A stretch of 64,000 nucleotides of DNA from assembly GCA_023374025.1 (NCBI GenBank), contig SIJG01000007.1, positions 2,918,636 to 2,982,635 of the forward strand, read 5' to 3'. The notes under the pieces were generated by a model. That model did no database searches. It saw only the letters and a list, made by a program, of their open reading frames with translations, and had not been told where the DNA came from. Numbering within the stretch: the stretch's first letter is position 1; each line of letters begins with the position of its first letter. Both the position numbers and the translations under genes were made by a program. Shown here piece after piece: positions 48,901 to 61,186 of this stretch. Source of the DNA: Heterodera schachtii (taxonomy: Eukaryota > Nematoda > Chromadorea > Rhabditida > Heteroderidae).

Positions 48901-51900
48901 AAAATATATATTTTTAAATTGAATTTAAATTTATACACCATTTAAAAAAATAAGTTATAAAAAATACATTTTAAACTCATCATAATTTTTTTTGTTTCAA
49001 GTTAAAACATTAAAAACAATATAAATAAAGAAATGCATTCTTAAATTAAATTCATTAAATTTCAACTTATATCATTATATATTTTATATAATGGTATAAG
49101 TTGAAATTTAAAACAATCAAGCAAATTTTTTAATTTATTCATAAGTTAATTCATCATAATTTTCAAGTTGTTAACATTAAAAAAAATATAATTTGAAAAT
49201 TAAATTAAATTAGAGCTAATTTGCATAAATTATGAATTATATATTTAATTCACCAAATTTTTCAACTAAAACCATTTTAAAAAGTAAAATATATATTTTT
49301 AAATTGAATTTAAATTTATACACCATTTAAAAAATAAGTTATAAAAAATACATTTTAAACTCATCATAATTTTTTTTGTTTCAAGTTAAAACATTAAAAA
49401 CAATATAAATAAAGAAATGCATTCTTAAATTAAATTCATTAAATTTCAACTTATATCATTATATATTTTATATAATGGTTATAAGTTGAAATTTTAAAAC
49501 AATCAAGCAAATTTTTTAATTTATTCATAAGTTAATTCATCATAATTTTCAAGTTGTTAACATTTAAAAAAATATATAATTTTTTTTAAAATTAAATTCA
49601 CCAATATTAAACCATTTTATAAAAAATAAAATTATCTTTAAAAAATAAATAATACATTTTTTAATTTAATATTTTAAATTTGTAAAGGTACCGCGGCGAT
49701 TGTTTGAACCAAGCAATTTGCAAATGCTCATGCGAGGCGGACCCATCAAAACCGGCAAAAAATGTGTGCACAAAGTCCAACTGTGACTGCTTGCGCATCA
49801 AGGAGTCCTGCTCAAAGGCGTGCCAAATTTAAATTTAATTTAAATTATTTAAAATTATTTGAAAATAATTTTTTTTAAATTTTTTCAGTTATGCGCCTGC
49901 AAACAAATTTGCAAGAACAAAGAGCCGCCAAAACGGGCGGCAAAAGTGAACAAGCCGGCACAGGGGTGTGCTTTTTTTTTTGTTTGGGAGCAGCTCGTCT
50001 CTCACCATATCTTTTACCCACAAAAATCTTTTTTAGAAATTTTCCACTTTTAAATTTTATCAGAAAAACACAGAAATTTTTTCTTTTAATGATTTTTTGG
50101 GAAAATTTTGAAAAAAAACTTGTAATTCTTCATAAGATTTATAAAAAAATAGTATTGGAAACTTTTCAAATGAAATTTTCTTCGAAAAGAGTTTAAAAAA
50201 TTTTTTTTTGAAAAATTTTTATGTGAGAATTTAATTTTCGTGAGCAAACGTCGGGGAATGGGGAAGGGGAAGAATGTACTTTTTCAAGAAGTTTTTTTCC
50301 ATTTTTCATTTAAAAATAATTAAAAATTTCACATTTTTGGGTTTTGGATTAGGCTTCGCCTTGTGAAATTTTTAAAAACTTCATGCTTAATTACATGCAT
50401 ATATAATAATTAAGTCAAAATGGAAAAAAAACATTCAGATGTCAATGTGCCAAAGGCAAGAAACAGTGTAGCAAAAAGGAGTGCCAATGCCGTGGGGTGT
50501 ACGAGTTTTGCTCAACCAGGTAAAAAAATATTTACACAAATTTTTAAAAATCACAATTAAATAAATTTGCTCTATTTTTTATTGACGGCAAATTTTTCAA
50601 AGTTTCTTCAAATATATTACATTTAAGCTAAAAATCTCGAAAATAGGCTAAATATGGTATGAAAAATCATCTTAGAAGGTAAAAAAAAAAAAGTATATAA
50701 TTTATTAATTTTGAAGAAAATTGAGCAAAAAATCGAGAATTTTCCATTTTTGGGCATAAATTTCCAATTTTTGAAATTTTCATTTCTTATTAACAGGGAA
50801 CGGATTTATATGTGCCAAAAAACTCCCAAAATATGTGCTAAATCTCCAAAAAATGCCAAAAAATGAAGAAAAACTGGTCAAAAAATAAGTTTATTTCTCA
50901 AAAAAGTCTCGTTTTTTATCCATTTCGCTAGCACAATGCTAATCAAAAGCATTTCAATGCTTTTTGGCCTAAAATTTTTCTCGCTCTCATAGATTTACTT
51001 ATTTTCCGGAATTTTTTTTTCGCAAAAATACAAATTTTGCCTTAAAAGCGAAAATCATGAAAAGGGTCAAAAAATGCAAAAAAGAAAAAATTGAAAACTT
51101 TTGGGGACATTTTGCCAAGAATTTGATAGCAAAAAAATTGAAATTTTGTAAAAAAAAAAAAAAATTCAAATTTTATCAAAAAATCGTCAAAATATGTGAC
51201 AAAAACTGCCGAAACCCCAAAATATGTTTTTATTCCCAAAAAGCCCAAAATATGTTTTTATATGTGCTAAAAACTCGCTCTGATTGAAAGGAAAACAAGT
51301 AAAAATGCTATTTTTGAGCTTTTCATGCGATAGCATATGCGCAAAAAAAATAATATGTAAAAACATATAAATCCGTTCCCTGCTTATTAATATTTTGAGA
51401 AAATATACACAAATACATTTCTCGAGAAAAGTCTTTGGATTTTTGGATATCACTTATCAGTCTCGGATTCGATTATTATTATTTATTTTTTTTACAGTTG
51501 CAAATGCGGCGGAGATTGTGCCAACGGAGCATCAAAATTCCATGTGCCTAAACATGTTCAGAATTGTTTCCTGGAACATAAACATGAGAGCAGGTCCATT
51601 GGGAATTAATTAATTAATTTTTTTTTGTTAAATGGATTCTTCTCTATGAAAATGTGTAAATTTTATGGAATTTAATTCAATTTATTTTTAAATTCCAAAA
51701 AAAAAAGTAACAGAAATTTTTCTAAAATTCAAAAAAGGAAAAAAATTTTCTACGGGAAAATTTTAAAAATTCAAAAAAAAAAAATTATTTTTTTTTGAAT
51801 CACAAAAAAAGAAATATTTGTTGAAGTTTCTTTGAAAAATGGAATTTTTTTAATTTTCAATAAAAGAAAAGATTTTTCCATTGAAAAACTTAAATTTCAA

Positions 51901-54900
51901 AAAAAAAAAAAACTTTTGCCCCATAAAAGTGGCCTAATTGTGACACTAATTGGCGACGGTTACATTTATCGTGGCGACTTTTTCCACGACTCAAAGAATG
52001 AGCCGCACGTGGAGGAGCAATTAGTTGCAGCAATTTATGATCTAATCTCCAAGTACAAAGTGAGTAGAAATGATATTAGAAGGCATTAATATATATTTTT
52101 AAATTTTTTCTATAAATTTCGCCCAAATTTTAAATAAAATTAACTTTTTTTTATGCTACAATTTGGTCATTTTTTTACATTTTAATTGCCGGAAATTTAA
52201 TTCTAATTTCAACTGCTAATCATCCAGCACTCATTACTCAAATTTTGATGTAAAATTAATTACAATTTTTTATTTTTTTGTAATTTTAATAGTATAATTT
52301 GGTCTATTTTTTTTTAATTTTAATTTTCATGGCCAACCCATTTTTACGGTTTTTACATTTTAATTGCCTGTCATCAATTAATTTTTTTTTTAACTGATAC
52401 TACCATTCACAAATTGAGGTTGATTATTTTTACTCTCGAGCTTTTGGGTGTAAAATAAGCTATCATTTTTTGTACACTATGTGTAATACTAAAATTTTGT
52501 CCATTTTTTTTTAAATTTTAATTTTCAATGGCCAACGCCCATTTTTATGGCATTAATTGCCTTAATTTAATTTTAATTTACCCCACAAAATTGAGGTTGA
52601 TCTGTACGAAATTGTCATTTTTGTGTCCAAGAGTCCATGCTTTCACCAGGATTGTGAGCCCAAATGTGAGGTGGTGGACGAATGCAAATGCAATAAAGGT
52701 GGTTTTGCATAAATTTAAGAAATAAATTATTTTGGATTGTGGAAAAATTCAAAAATTCAAAAAAAAAAAAAAAAAAAAATAGAATTTTATTAAAAATGTA
52801 AAAAATAAATCTGGCAAATTTTTTTTTGTTAGGTTTTTCTTGGAAAATAAATTAAAAAAGAAACAAAACAAAAAAACGATCTGCTGCTATATACAATATT
52901 ATTTAACAAACAAAATTAGAAAATATATTGTTTTAAATGTATTTATAGAACAGATTTATTATGGAAAGAAAAAGCCCAAAAAATGTAGCTGCGATATAAA
53001 CAAAACGATGAAATACTGGATTAAAAATTAGCAAAAAAATATACAAAAATTTTTCTCAAAAATTGGTTTGCTATTTTTCGCTCTTTAGGGGGGGGGGGTG
53101 TGTTTTTTGTTGAAATTTTTGATCTTTCTCTGGGTATCTTTGCGAAATTCTCTGTGAAGCCTAATTTTAATGAGCTTATTATAAAAAAATCATTTTTCAA
53201 GCATGTGCTAAACTGTTGGGATTGCTTTTGTCAAAGGTGCGCAAGGAGTTGAGCAAGGTGGATGTGCGAATGACAGTCAAATTTTTGTGAGTTATCGTAT
53301 TTCCTAAAATAGAAGAGCCCCCGGGGCTTTAATTTAAATAATATTTTTGTAAAAGATATCCGCATTTGAACCGTGGTGATCTGTACACCAAACAGGGCAT
53401 TTTGTCCATGCTACAGTCAGGCATCAAAGTGGAACCACTGTTGTTGAAGGTGGTTTTTGTTGGAAAATCTGGGGGTCATATTTTTGTAAATTTAATGCAT
53501 TTTATCGTCATCATTTTTTGCCCAAACGGTCAATTTTTGCAAATTTTTGGACAAAATAAAAATTTGCTTTTTTTGCCCAATTATCTTTTAATTATAAAAA
53601 ATTTTAAAAATCTTTGTTTTTTTTTTTTTCAAATTTTTCTTGCAAAAAACTCATTTTGAAGAAATATTAATTAAAGGATTGGAGTGCTGTCATGGATTGG
53701 GCGCCACACCCAGAACATAAGGGCGAATATTTGCAGGTGGTGTAACTATTCTATTGTCTTGTATTTGTTGTAATTACATTGATCATTATTCAAATAGGAG
53801 AATTTAAAAATTCTATAAAATAGTCCATTAATTAATTATTAATTGATATTTAATTAATTTTCAATAGTTGTGGGGCAATCACAATTTGGACAGGGCGGTC
53901 GCCCAATCGCAAGCATTCATCAACGAATGCCGGTCAGTCATTCAAAACTCCATAATTCATAATTGTTTGAAAAAAAAAGTTTGGAGAAAAGCCAATTTAT
54001 CCACAAAAAGGCTGCACATAATTACGGATTAAGAAAATCACGTTTTCGGCATTTTGGGGTCTCCCTAATTACGGTTTAATGATGTTCGTAAAAATCTCTC
54101 CATAATTATCGGTTACGAATATTTTTCCGTAATCGAAATTCAATTACATGCAACCCTGATACACATACAAGTAATTGCAGCCCTAATAGGTATATATGTA
54201 ATATTATTTTATTTAAATTTGATTTTTTAAATTTTTTATCGATTTATAATTTAAGGCGTGCCCTTGGCCTGTCAATGAAATTTTGGGTGGCAGAAATCCA
54301 CGAGATTGTCAAAAATACCATTCTTCACTGTAAGTTGTCTACGAATTTTTTAGCGAAAATTTAAATTTTTCAAAAAAAAAAATTTTTTTCGGTGGGGGGT
54401 TGGGAATTTCCAATTTTTTTTTAATTTAATGCCTAAAAAGAATACAATTTGTTACAGACTCTGAAATTCGTGGCAAATGCAATGAGTTGAACGATGCACT
54501 CAAGCAGTTAGACCTCACCGCAACCCCACACAAAATTCGCACAACTCCCAGCAAGCGGCGTTCATTCATCGACATGCACGGTGGGCATGGGAAAAAAAAA
54601 ACCAGAATCTGAGGCCTAAGAATTTGAGAAAATCGAAATCCGAGGCCTGGCTAAGTTGGACCGGAAAATGTTCGGAATTTCGAGGCCTTGAAATGGCAGG
54701 AAATCGGAATTCTGATCGCCAAAAATGATTGGAAAAACGGAAGAAGCCGAGTTCCTATGCCTGAAAATGATAGGAAAACATGTTCGAAAACCGGAATACT
54801 CGATGCTTGAAATGGCAGTGAATCAGAATTCAGAGGGCTAAGAGGGTTAGAAAATCGGAATTTCATTTGTTCGAATTCAAAAGTCCAAGGCCTAAAAATT

Positions 54901-56787
54901 AGAGGAAAACGGAATTGCATTGGCTTAAAATGTTAGAATTCGGAATTTCGAGGCCTTTTTTTTTAATAAAATTCTTATTTTTTTTTTTTTGTATTAAATT
55001 TTGATTTTAAAAAATTAATTTAAATTTATATTTATATTTTCAATCAATTATATTCATATATTTCATTAATTTATGTTTAGAATTGCGTGACAAGCTGTTG
55101 ATGCGCGGCGGCACTTCAACAGAGGGCGGCGGAGCGGGCAAAGGCGCTAAAAACGGCAGTTCCGTTTCCGTTGCAAGGTCCACAAAATAACGGAAGAAAA
55201 TTAAAAAATTTTTAACAAAACCGAAAAAAATTTCAGATGAGTAAATCCGAAGGATTTTTTTTTTTTTTTTTTGCTCATTAACCCTATTAAAAATTTTTCG
55301 GTTTAATTTTCAAAATTAAAAGACTTTTTTTCGAATCGCCAAAAATGAATCCTTTTTTTTTTGTTGCATTTTTGGATGGTTTTTTTGCAAATCTTAATGA
55401 AATCGTTTAAAATTTCTTTGTAAAAATGTTAGGAACATAATTTTTCGTTTTTTTTTTTCCACAAAATTTTATGAAATATTATGAAAAATTAAAAAAAAAG
55501 TTTTTCCAAAAAAGAGATATCAAAAATTAATTTTTAAAATACTAAAAGGCGATTGATTCTAAGCCTATTTAGGTCATTTTTATGGGATTTTATGCCTAGT
55601 TCACTTTTTACGAAGAATTTTCCCAAAAAATAACAATTTAAAAATTTTTATTTATATATTTTAGTACACATATGTATTTGGGAATTTTTGTACATATTTG
55701 ATACATATTTTAGCATTTTTTATACATGTTTTATTTACATATTTCGCAATTCTTCTTACATAAAAATGGGCAATGGTGCAGTTTTGTGGTTTCTGCGTAA
55801 AATAAATTTAAAAATTTAAGAAGCATTTTTTCTAGAATAGAAAAGTGCGCTGACTACGAATCCGAGCTCGGATTTTGCAAAATCATTGATTTTGTCTATG
55901 ATTTTTCCGTCAAGTACATGATTTTTTCTAAAATTTTATTATTTTAAAAAAATTTTATTTCCTATGAATTAAGGGGTAATAAAATGAGCTGGTCATGAAT
56001 CTGAACTTTGATTTCGTTAAATCAATGTTTTTGTCTATGATTTTTAGCAAGTATCACAAAAAAATAAATTTGCAGCCAAGCGGACTCGAACCCAGACCCC
56101 CTTCTTATATGGCCCCTAAAGGCCAGTAATTAAATTTCAAAAAATCGTAAAAAAATTAAAAGCTTGACTTCTCCAGACATTCAATAGCTCATTCGAAAGC
56201 TCTTTTTAAGCTCTACAACATCTGTGTATTGGTTTTTTAAGCCCGACTAATTTCCTTAAAGTTTTGGAGAAAAGCAAGTACTTTACGAAAAAATCATAGA
56301 CAAAATCAATGATTTTGCAAAATCCGAGCTCAGATTCGTAGTCAGCGCATTTTTCTATCCTAGAAAAAATGCTTCTTAAATTTTTAAATTAATCTTACGC
56401 AGAAACCACAAAACTGCACCATTGCCTAAAAATGGAAGCCCTGATAATTACTGTTTTTAAACTTTTTTTTTTTTTTTTGTAAAACGCTGTAAAAATTTTT
56501 CAATTTTTTTCCGCCCAAATTTTCTTATAAAAAATTCTAAGATTTTCCTTATTCATTTCAGCGAAGAAGCACATGCGCAAGCGATGGTCGCCAGCTTTTG
56601 TGGCCGTTCATTTGACGACGGCGAAACAAATGAAATTGCACAACGCATTAGAAAAGCAACCGCCAGCATCAATTTGGAAATTGAGGCAATTAGCAAAAAC
56701 AAAAAAAAAATTACCCGACTTCCTAAAATACAGCCCCCCCCCCCCCGAATTGGTGCCCTCCCTGAAATAAAGCCACCGGGAGCATAG
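45992..56787 (+). CDS. CXC-domain / AID-APOBEC-like cytidine deaminase fusion protein (5' end missing, 3' end uncertain)
   Basis: Nineteen exons join in phase: 45992-46218, 46863-46979, 47389-47645, 48507-48574, 48634-48710, 49688-49817, 49889-49965, 50439-50519, 51498-51593, 51930-52059, 52596-52698, 53202-53286, 53356-53449, 53677-53736, 53868-53932, 54256-54329, 54458-54580, 55081-55177, 56562-56787. The N-terminus is rich in Q, T, H and G. Exons 5-9 encode cysteine clusters like tesmin/LIN-54 CXC DNA-binding repeats (CQCAKGKKQC, ECQCRGVYEFC, CKCGGDCAN). Exons 10-16 read as a deaminase: HVE (52006-52014), SKSPC (52625-52639), then CAKLLGLLL, a GILSMLQSGIKV strand-helix and DWSAVMDW, in the AID/APOBEC order. 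His-to-first-Cys spacing is 32 residues (31 in AID). Deaminases of this family convert cytosine to uracil in DNA or RNA. No ATG was found in the first exon, so upstream exons exist. One intron appears GC-AG. Confidence 0.8.
47973..48424. mobile_element. MITE with GTTTCGGCGCTC repeats, 9-bp target duplication, in a deaminase-gene intron
   Basis: The ends GGGTCCACTGCGTTTCGGCGC and, inverted, GGGACCCACGCGTTTCGGCGC are flanked by AAAATTAAT on both sides (47964-47972, 48425-48433). The left end carries six copies of a 12-bp TTTCGGCGCTC(G/C)CG-type unit. The interior matches the CGG-family MITEs (ATCCAACATTGTTGG, ATCCAACAATCTTGG inverted), so the termini of this family are variable. Confidence 0.8.
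48798..49570. repeat. AT-rich tandem duplication, two copies of about 388 bp
   Basis: GAGCTAATTTGCATAAA at 48825 and at 49213 marks two almost identical copies, in the intron before the exon at 49688. Each copy contains a palindromic segment around TATATAATGGTATAAG. Confidence 0.85.
50794..51382. mobile_element. hAT-like MITE, TIR CAGGGAACGGATTTATATGT
   Basis: Ends CAGGGAACGGATTTATATGT are inverted at 51363-51382. A perfect 8-bp duplication CTTATTAA flanks it (50786-50793, 51383-51390). The CAGGG start and 8-bp duplication are typical of hAT. The element lies in the intron between exons 50439-50519 and 51498-51593 of the deaminase gene. No transposase frame. Confidence 0.9.
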
Positions 56788-57166
56788 AGCATACATGTAC
56801 AAGGGGTGCGCCCAGTCAGACCCCCATACGTCGGACGTTTGGCGCAGGGGGGGTGCGCCAGGAGCAATTTTTCTTACATCGGCCCCTATTTTTTCCCGGC
56901 GACCTTTTTTTTCCAAAAAACTTTGTGGGAAGGGGGTGGGGCGGTCCGGCGGTGGTGTCGATAGGCGCCGTCGGGAAAATTTTTTGAATTTTTTATGCGT
57001 TTTGCTAAGGAAATTGTTCATATTTTAACTTTTTTCCCCTTCGGTACGACCCACCCCACGACGACCCCCCCCCCCTCCTTTACAGCCGCCCCCCTTACGA
57101 CGCACGTGGGGGGGGGGGCGTGCGCCGGCGCACCCCTTGTTCATGTATGAGGCGCTCTATTATAGG
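56775..57166. mobile_element. GC-rich fold-back element near the 3' end of the deaminase gene
   Basis: ATAGAGCATACATGTACAAGGGGTGCGCC is inverted near 57120-57166 with mismatches. Between them are several G and C runs and a CGGTGGTGTCGATAGGCGCCG motif seen in other elements. It may have displaced the original end of the last exon, since the current stop (56785-56787) lies at its left edge. Confidence 0.55.
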
Positions 57167-58096
57167 AAATATATATATATATATATATATTATTTGATTC
57201 AATTTTATGGGTGCGGATTTTCAATTTTTAAATGTTTTTTTTTGCAGCTTCGGTTCGACGAAAAACGCGTAAAAAAAAAACTTTTTTTTTTCCGCGGAAA
57301 TTCTTCGATTAAGCACTATTATTTATCAGTGTACATAATTTGGTCACTAAAATAATTATGCCGCCACTATGTTGGCATTTAGCAACTCTATTTTTGCCAC
57401 TTTTTTTTTCAAGATTTGCTGAAAAAATTCAAGTCAACATTTTATTTTCATAAAACTATGGTTTTTTAATTGAATTTTTTAAAAAATTTTTGCCCCTTAT
57501 TTATTAAGGCCCGCACCCTAATTATTTGTTCAAACCTAGATTTTCAAATTTTTGTTTTAAAATAAAAACCTTTTTTTATATACATATGTATGTATATATT
57601 TTTTGTTTATTTATAAATTTAAATTTATTATGTGTTTTACAGGCACTGATGGAATTTTTGGCGCATAAAGGAGCAATTGGATAGAAAAATTGATGGAGGA
57701 TTTAAAAAAAATGGATTAATTCTAAAAAAAAAAAAAAATCATTTTTTGTGTGACTTAATTTTTAATCATTTTTTTTTATGTACAAAATCGAATTTTTATG
57801 CCCATTAATTTTATGTGTCGTCATTCTAAAGCTTCTGCTGATGGGACAAATGTGCTTTTTTTAAAATTAATCTTAATTTTTTGTTTGTTTCGACAAAATG
57901 ACGCAGGGACAAAATGTCGCCGGGGACAAAGTGTTGCATCCCCTAACAATAAGCAAAAAAAAAATATAGAAAAAAAAATTACAGTATCATAAATGATAAG
58001 GGTACTTATTTCCTTTACAGGCTACAACATGCATTTTCAAAAATTCTTTTTGTTTTAATCATTGATGAGAAAACAAGTCTCAAGGGCTTTTTAGAG
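57166..58096. other. Region after the deaminase gene, with a possible alternative last exon
   Basis: A (TA)n run at 57167-57190 follows the fold-back. At 57643 a TTTTACAG acceptor precedes 42 nt in phase 0 that read ALMEFLAHKGAIG and stop at 57682-57684. This could be the original terminal exon. The rest is AT-rich and unassigned. Confidence 0.35.
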
Positions 58097-58104
58097 GTTC
58101 TGAT

Positions 58105-58289
58105 AAGAGAGCGGAATTTTGGGGAAATACGGATCAGGACCAGGATTACGGACTAGGCCCACACATACGGATTACGGACTAAAAAAAGCGGGAAAATCCG
58201 TACTCCGTAAAAATCCGTATCGGCCCAAAAAATGCGGACTACGGATCCGTAAAAATCCGTATACGGATCCGGTCCGTACCCGCTCTCTA
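58105..58289. mobile_element. Old hAT-like MITE with AGAGAGCGG ends
   Basis: Inverted AGAGAGCGG ends (right end CTAGAGAGCGGG when inverted) are flanked by GTTCTGAT and GTGCTGAT, a target duplication with one mismatch. The interior consists of ATCCGTA/TACGGAT words. Confidence 0.7.
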
Positions 58290-58394
58290 GTGCTGATTAC
58301 GAGTCCGGGCTCAGATCAGCGCTACCGTGCACCCCTGGGGTTGTACAGTGGACAACGAAATGACAGCTTCCTGTACCAAGGGTACCCCCTCATG

Positions 58395-58805
58395 CAAGGG
58401 CGTAGCCAGACCCTTGGCTTTGGGGGGGGGGGGGGCTGAAGTCAAAAATTCGATTTTTAGGGGTGTATTTTTCTTTTTAAGTCGATTTTTAGGGGTGTAT
58501 TTTTGCTTTTTTGAAATCCCGAATTATGTGGTGTATTTTACAAAATTTTTCGCCGTTTTTTCGCCAAAAAATTAATATTTTTTGCCATTTTGACCTCCAT
58601 TTTTCAAAAATATGGTAAAATGGGGGTCCGGCGATGCCGATAGGCGCCGCCGGGAAAATTTTTAAGTATTTTAATGCAATTTTGTTAAGAAAATTGGTTA
58701 AAATTTCAAAAAAATTTACTGAAAATTTTTTACTTTTTGGGTTTCGGGGTGGGGGGGGGGGCTTTTTAACCCCCTCAGCCCCCCCCCCCCCTGCCTACGC
58801 CCTTG
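58395..58805. mobile_element. hAT-like MITE, TIR CAAGGGCGTAGCCAG
   Basis: Near-perfect inverted ends CAAGGGCGTAG(C/G)CAG are flanked by a perfect 8-bp duplication CCCTCATG (58387-58394, 58806-58813). Long G and C runs lie just inside both ends. The interior contains CGATGCCGATAGGCGCCGCC, a motif found also near 36780, 36915 and 56945. Confidence 0.88.
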
Positions 58806-58819
58806 CCCTCATGGGCAGA

Positions 58820-60730
58820 GATGTCCATGAGGGTTACCATCCATACAAATTTTCGAATTTCACATGTATGACTCAAAATGAGTTTCATTAATATTTTTAC
58901 ATTCTAAGAGCCATTCTTCAATTTCAGCGTCAGGTTTTTGCCAGAAGAGTAAATAAATCACGAATATTAAATTCTTTTACAATTCCCATGCAAAAAAAAA
59001 AAAAAACAAAAAAAAAAACAATGTAATATGAGTAATCCAAAAAATAAAAATGTGAATACGGAAAACCAATTCCAAATGAAGGGTTTTATCTAAACAGTCT
59101 ATTGAAATATAGAACAATCTATTTACTACCGTATTTCATTTCCTCATTTTCAAAAACTCTCTTCAATACAATTAAAATAAAAACTCTATTTAATTAATTG
59201 CTAACCAAATATAGTTCATGCATAGAATAAAGTGGACTACCGTATCTCGTTTCCTCATTTTCAAAAACTCTCTTCGATACTGTATCACTGATGCATAATT
59301 TCCTAGCCCGTTAATATACCTAAATTTGTTTTATAAAAATAAGAAATACTGTTGATTTTCCATTTTATTAACCAAATATATAATTTATAACTAAGAATTC
59401 AAATGATCACCATAAGATTATCTCATATCTCGTTTTTATAAAATATGGACTAAAAAGCTCAAAAATGGCCAAATATGGACCAAAATATGGACTAAAGCTG
59501 TCAAAATATATGTTTTAAATCCTCAAAAATTTTGGGGCTGTAATTTTTAAAAATTTCCAAAAAGTCGATCTTTAGGGGTCTATTTTTTCGCTTTTTTTTT
59601 GCATTTTTCTTGTGAAAATATGCCGAAATATGGACTAAAGGCAAAATATGGATTTATTCCCCAAAACCCCGAAAATATGGATTTATATGGACTAAAAACC
59701 TTCATCAAATCGAAAAATTTTAACGTAGAAATGATATTTTTGAGCCACTTACTTCATAGCATATGCGCAGAAAAAATATGTGAAATCCATATAATTTATA
59801 ACCCTATTTATAAAAATAAGAAATACTGTTGATTTTCCATTTTTATTAACAAAATATATAATTTATACTAATAATCCAAATGATCACCATAAGAAGATTA
59901 TCTCATATCTCGTTTTTGCAACAAAATAGTAAATTTTATGTAATCGCTAGAGCTCGCATTGTGAGGCATATTCCTTTTTTTTCTATGCACTAATTCCGAT
60001 AAATTAAGCATAAAAAACGCAGTTTCCACTTGGTTTGAGGCTTCTTTCTACGTTGACTTTTATTATGCCTTTTTTTCCTTAAATGCCTTTTTTGGCATTT
60101 TTCCGTATTGGTGCCTTTTTTGAAGTTTTTCCCGAAAATTTCCATTAAATAGGCAATAAATTAGGGAAAATACACGTCTAAGAAATGAACTGAAAAAATT
60201 TCAGAAAATACATCCCTTAGTAATGAAAAAATTTCTCAAAATTTGATCGCCAAAATTTCATTTTTTCCTGATAAAATTTAGGTTTTAAAATTTTCCTTAT
60301 TCGAAAAACATTATAAAATATTTAATAATCATTTAAATGACTAAAATTAAGTTGTTGTTTTTTTTGTTAAGATTTACGTGTTTTGCTCCTTAAAAATTCT
60401 TAATGAAAATTTTTTAAATGCCTTTCTCGGGATTTTCATGCATTTTCATTGCCTTTTTTTCGGTGTTTTCGTGCCTATTATAATTAGGGATGCAATTTTT
60501 AGGCTTTAAAACTGCCAAAATAGGTAGGCTTTAGGCTCTAAAAAACCCCTAAAATAGGCTCTAAAAATGGAAAATAGGCACTAAAAACCTCATTTTTAGG
60601 GGTGTAAAATGACAAAATGTAATTAAAAAAAGTAAGAAAATTTGCGTCCCTAATTAATCCTTTTTCGTTTTTGGTGCCTTTTTTTTGCGAGCTCTATTAA
60701 TCACTGACGTCCAATATTGTTCATTTGCCA
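58820..60730. other. Repeat-derived intergenic region
   Basis: A 110-bp sequence occurs twice (59330-59440 and 59808-59922). Between the copies is a TATGGACTAAA-rich segment whose right part resembles the hAT element at 50794. A dispersed repeat copy occupies 60060-60480, and a decayed TAGGGA(T/C)GCAA inverted pair lies at 60485-60655. No gene. Confidence 0.5.
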
Positions 60731-60733
60731 ATG

Positions 60734-60926
60734 TCACCAAATTATGCTGTAGTGTTTCGCTGCCGCATTGGCAAAACGTTGTCCGTTTACAATCAGATCG
60801 GTGCCTTCAATTTGCGCATCAATCTTTGGCCCGTCAATTTGGTGCCGTACTCCGTTGATGGTGATCACATAATTTTGACGTTGGCCATTTTGTGCCCGAT
60901 TTTCTGCTCCTCTGGCGGCAGGTGCC
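60734..60926 (-). CDS. Tandem last exon D4 of the 11-residue-repeat gene
   Basis: The acceptor AAAG|GGCACC starts the exon in phase 2. It encodes AENRAQNGQ, NGVRHQIDGPKIDAQIEGTD, LIVNGQRFANAAAKHYSIIW and a TGA stop. It is the most distal and most diverged of four homologous exons (60734, 61449, 61832, 62577). See the exon at 62577 for the gene model. Confidence 0.6.
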
Positions 60927-61186
60927 CTTTCATGGGATGAAAATTTAGCAAATTACCTAAGTGAAATTTAGCCAAATTGGAAAAAAAACATGAAAATATT
61001 TTTGAGATATCAAATCTGCATAATCCAAATTAATAAGAAAATTCCAGGCCTGAAAAAACCCAGAGCCACGAGAAAAACCTAAATTCAGAGAAAACCTGGC
61101 AATCAATGGGTTTCCATGCATATGTCGAGCTCAAAGCACATAATAAATGCATTTTTTGCAATTCCATAATTTTTCCCATCAAAAGT

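Noticed and set aside
56070..56125. tRNA 3' half on the minus strand (GGGTTCGAGTCCG)
   Set aside because: There is no matching A box or acceptor stem upstream on that strand.
56553..57028. Minus-strand proline-rich frames over the fold-back element
   Set aside because: They overlap the deaminase last exon and GC runs, and no motif supports them.
60485..60655. hAT element with TAGGGA(T/C)GCAA ends
   Set aside because: The inverted ends are suggestive, but the flanking 8-mers (ATTATAAT and ATTAATCC) do not match, so it is left as a decayed repeat.
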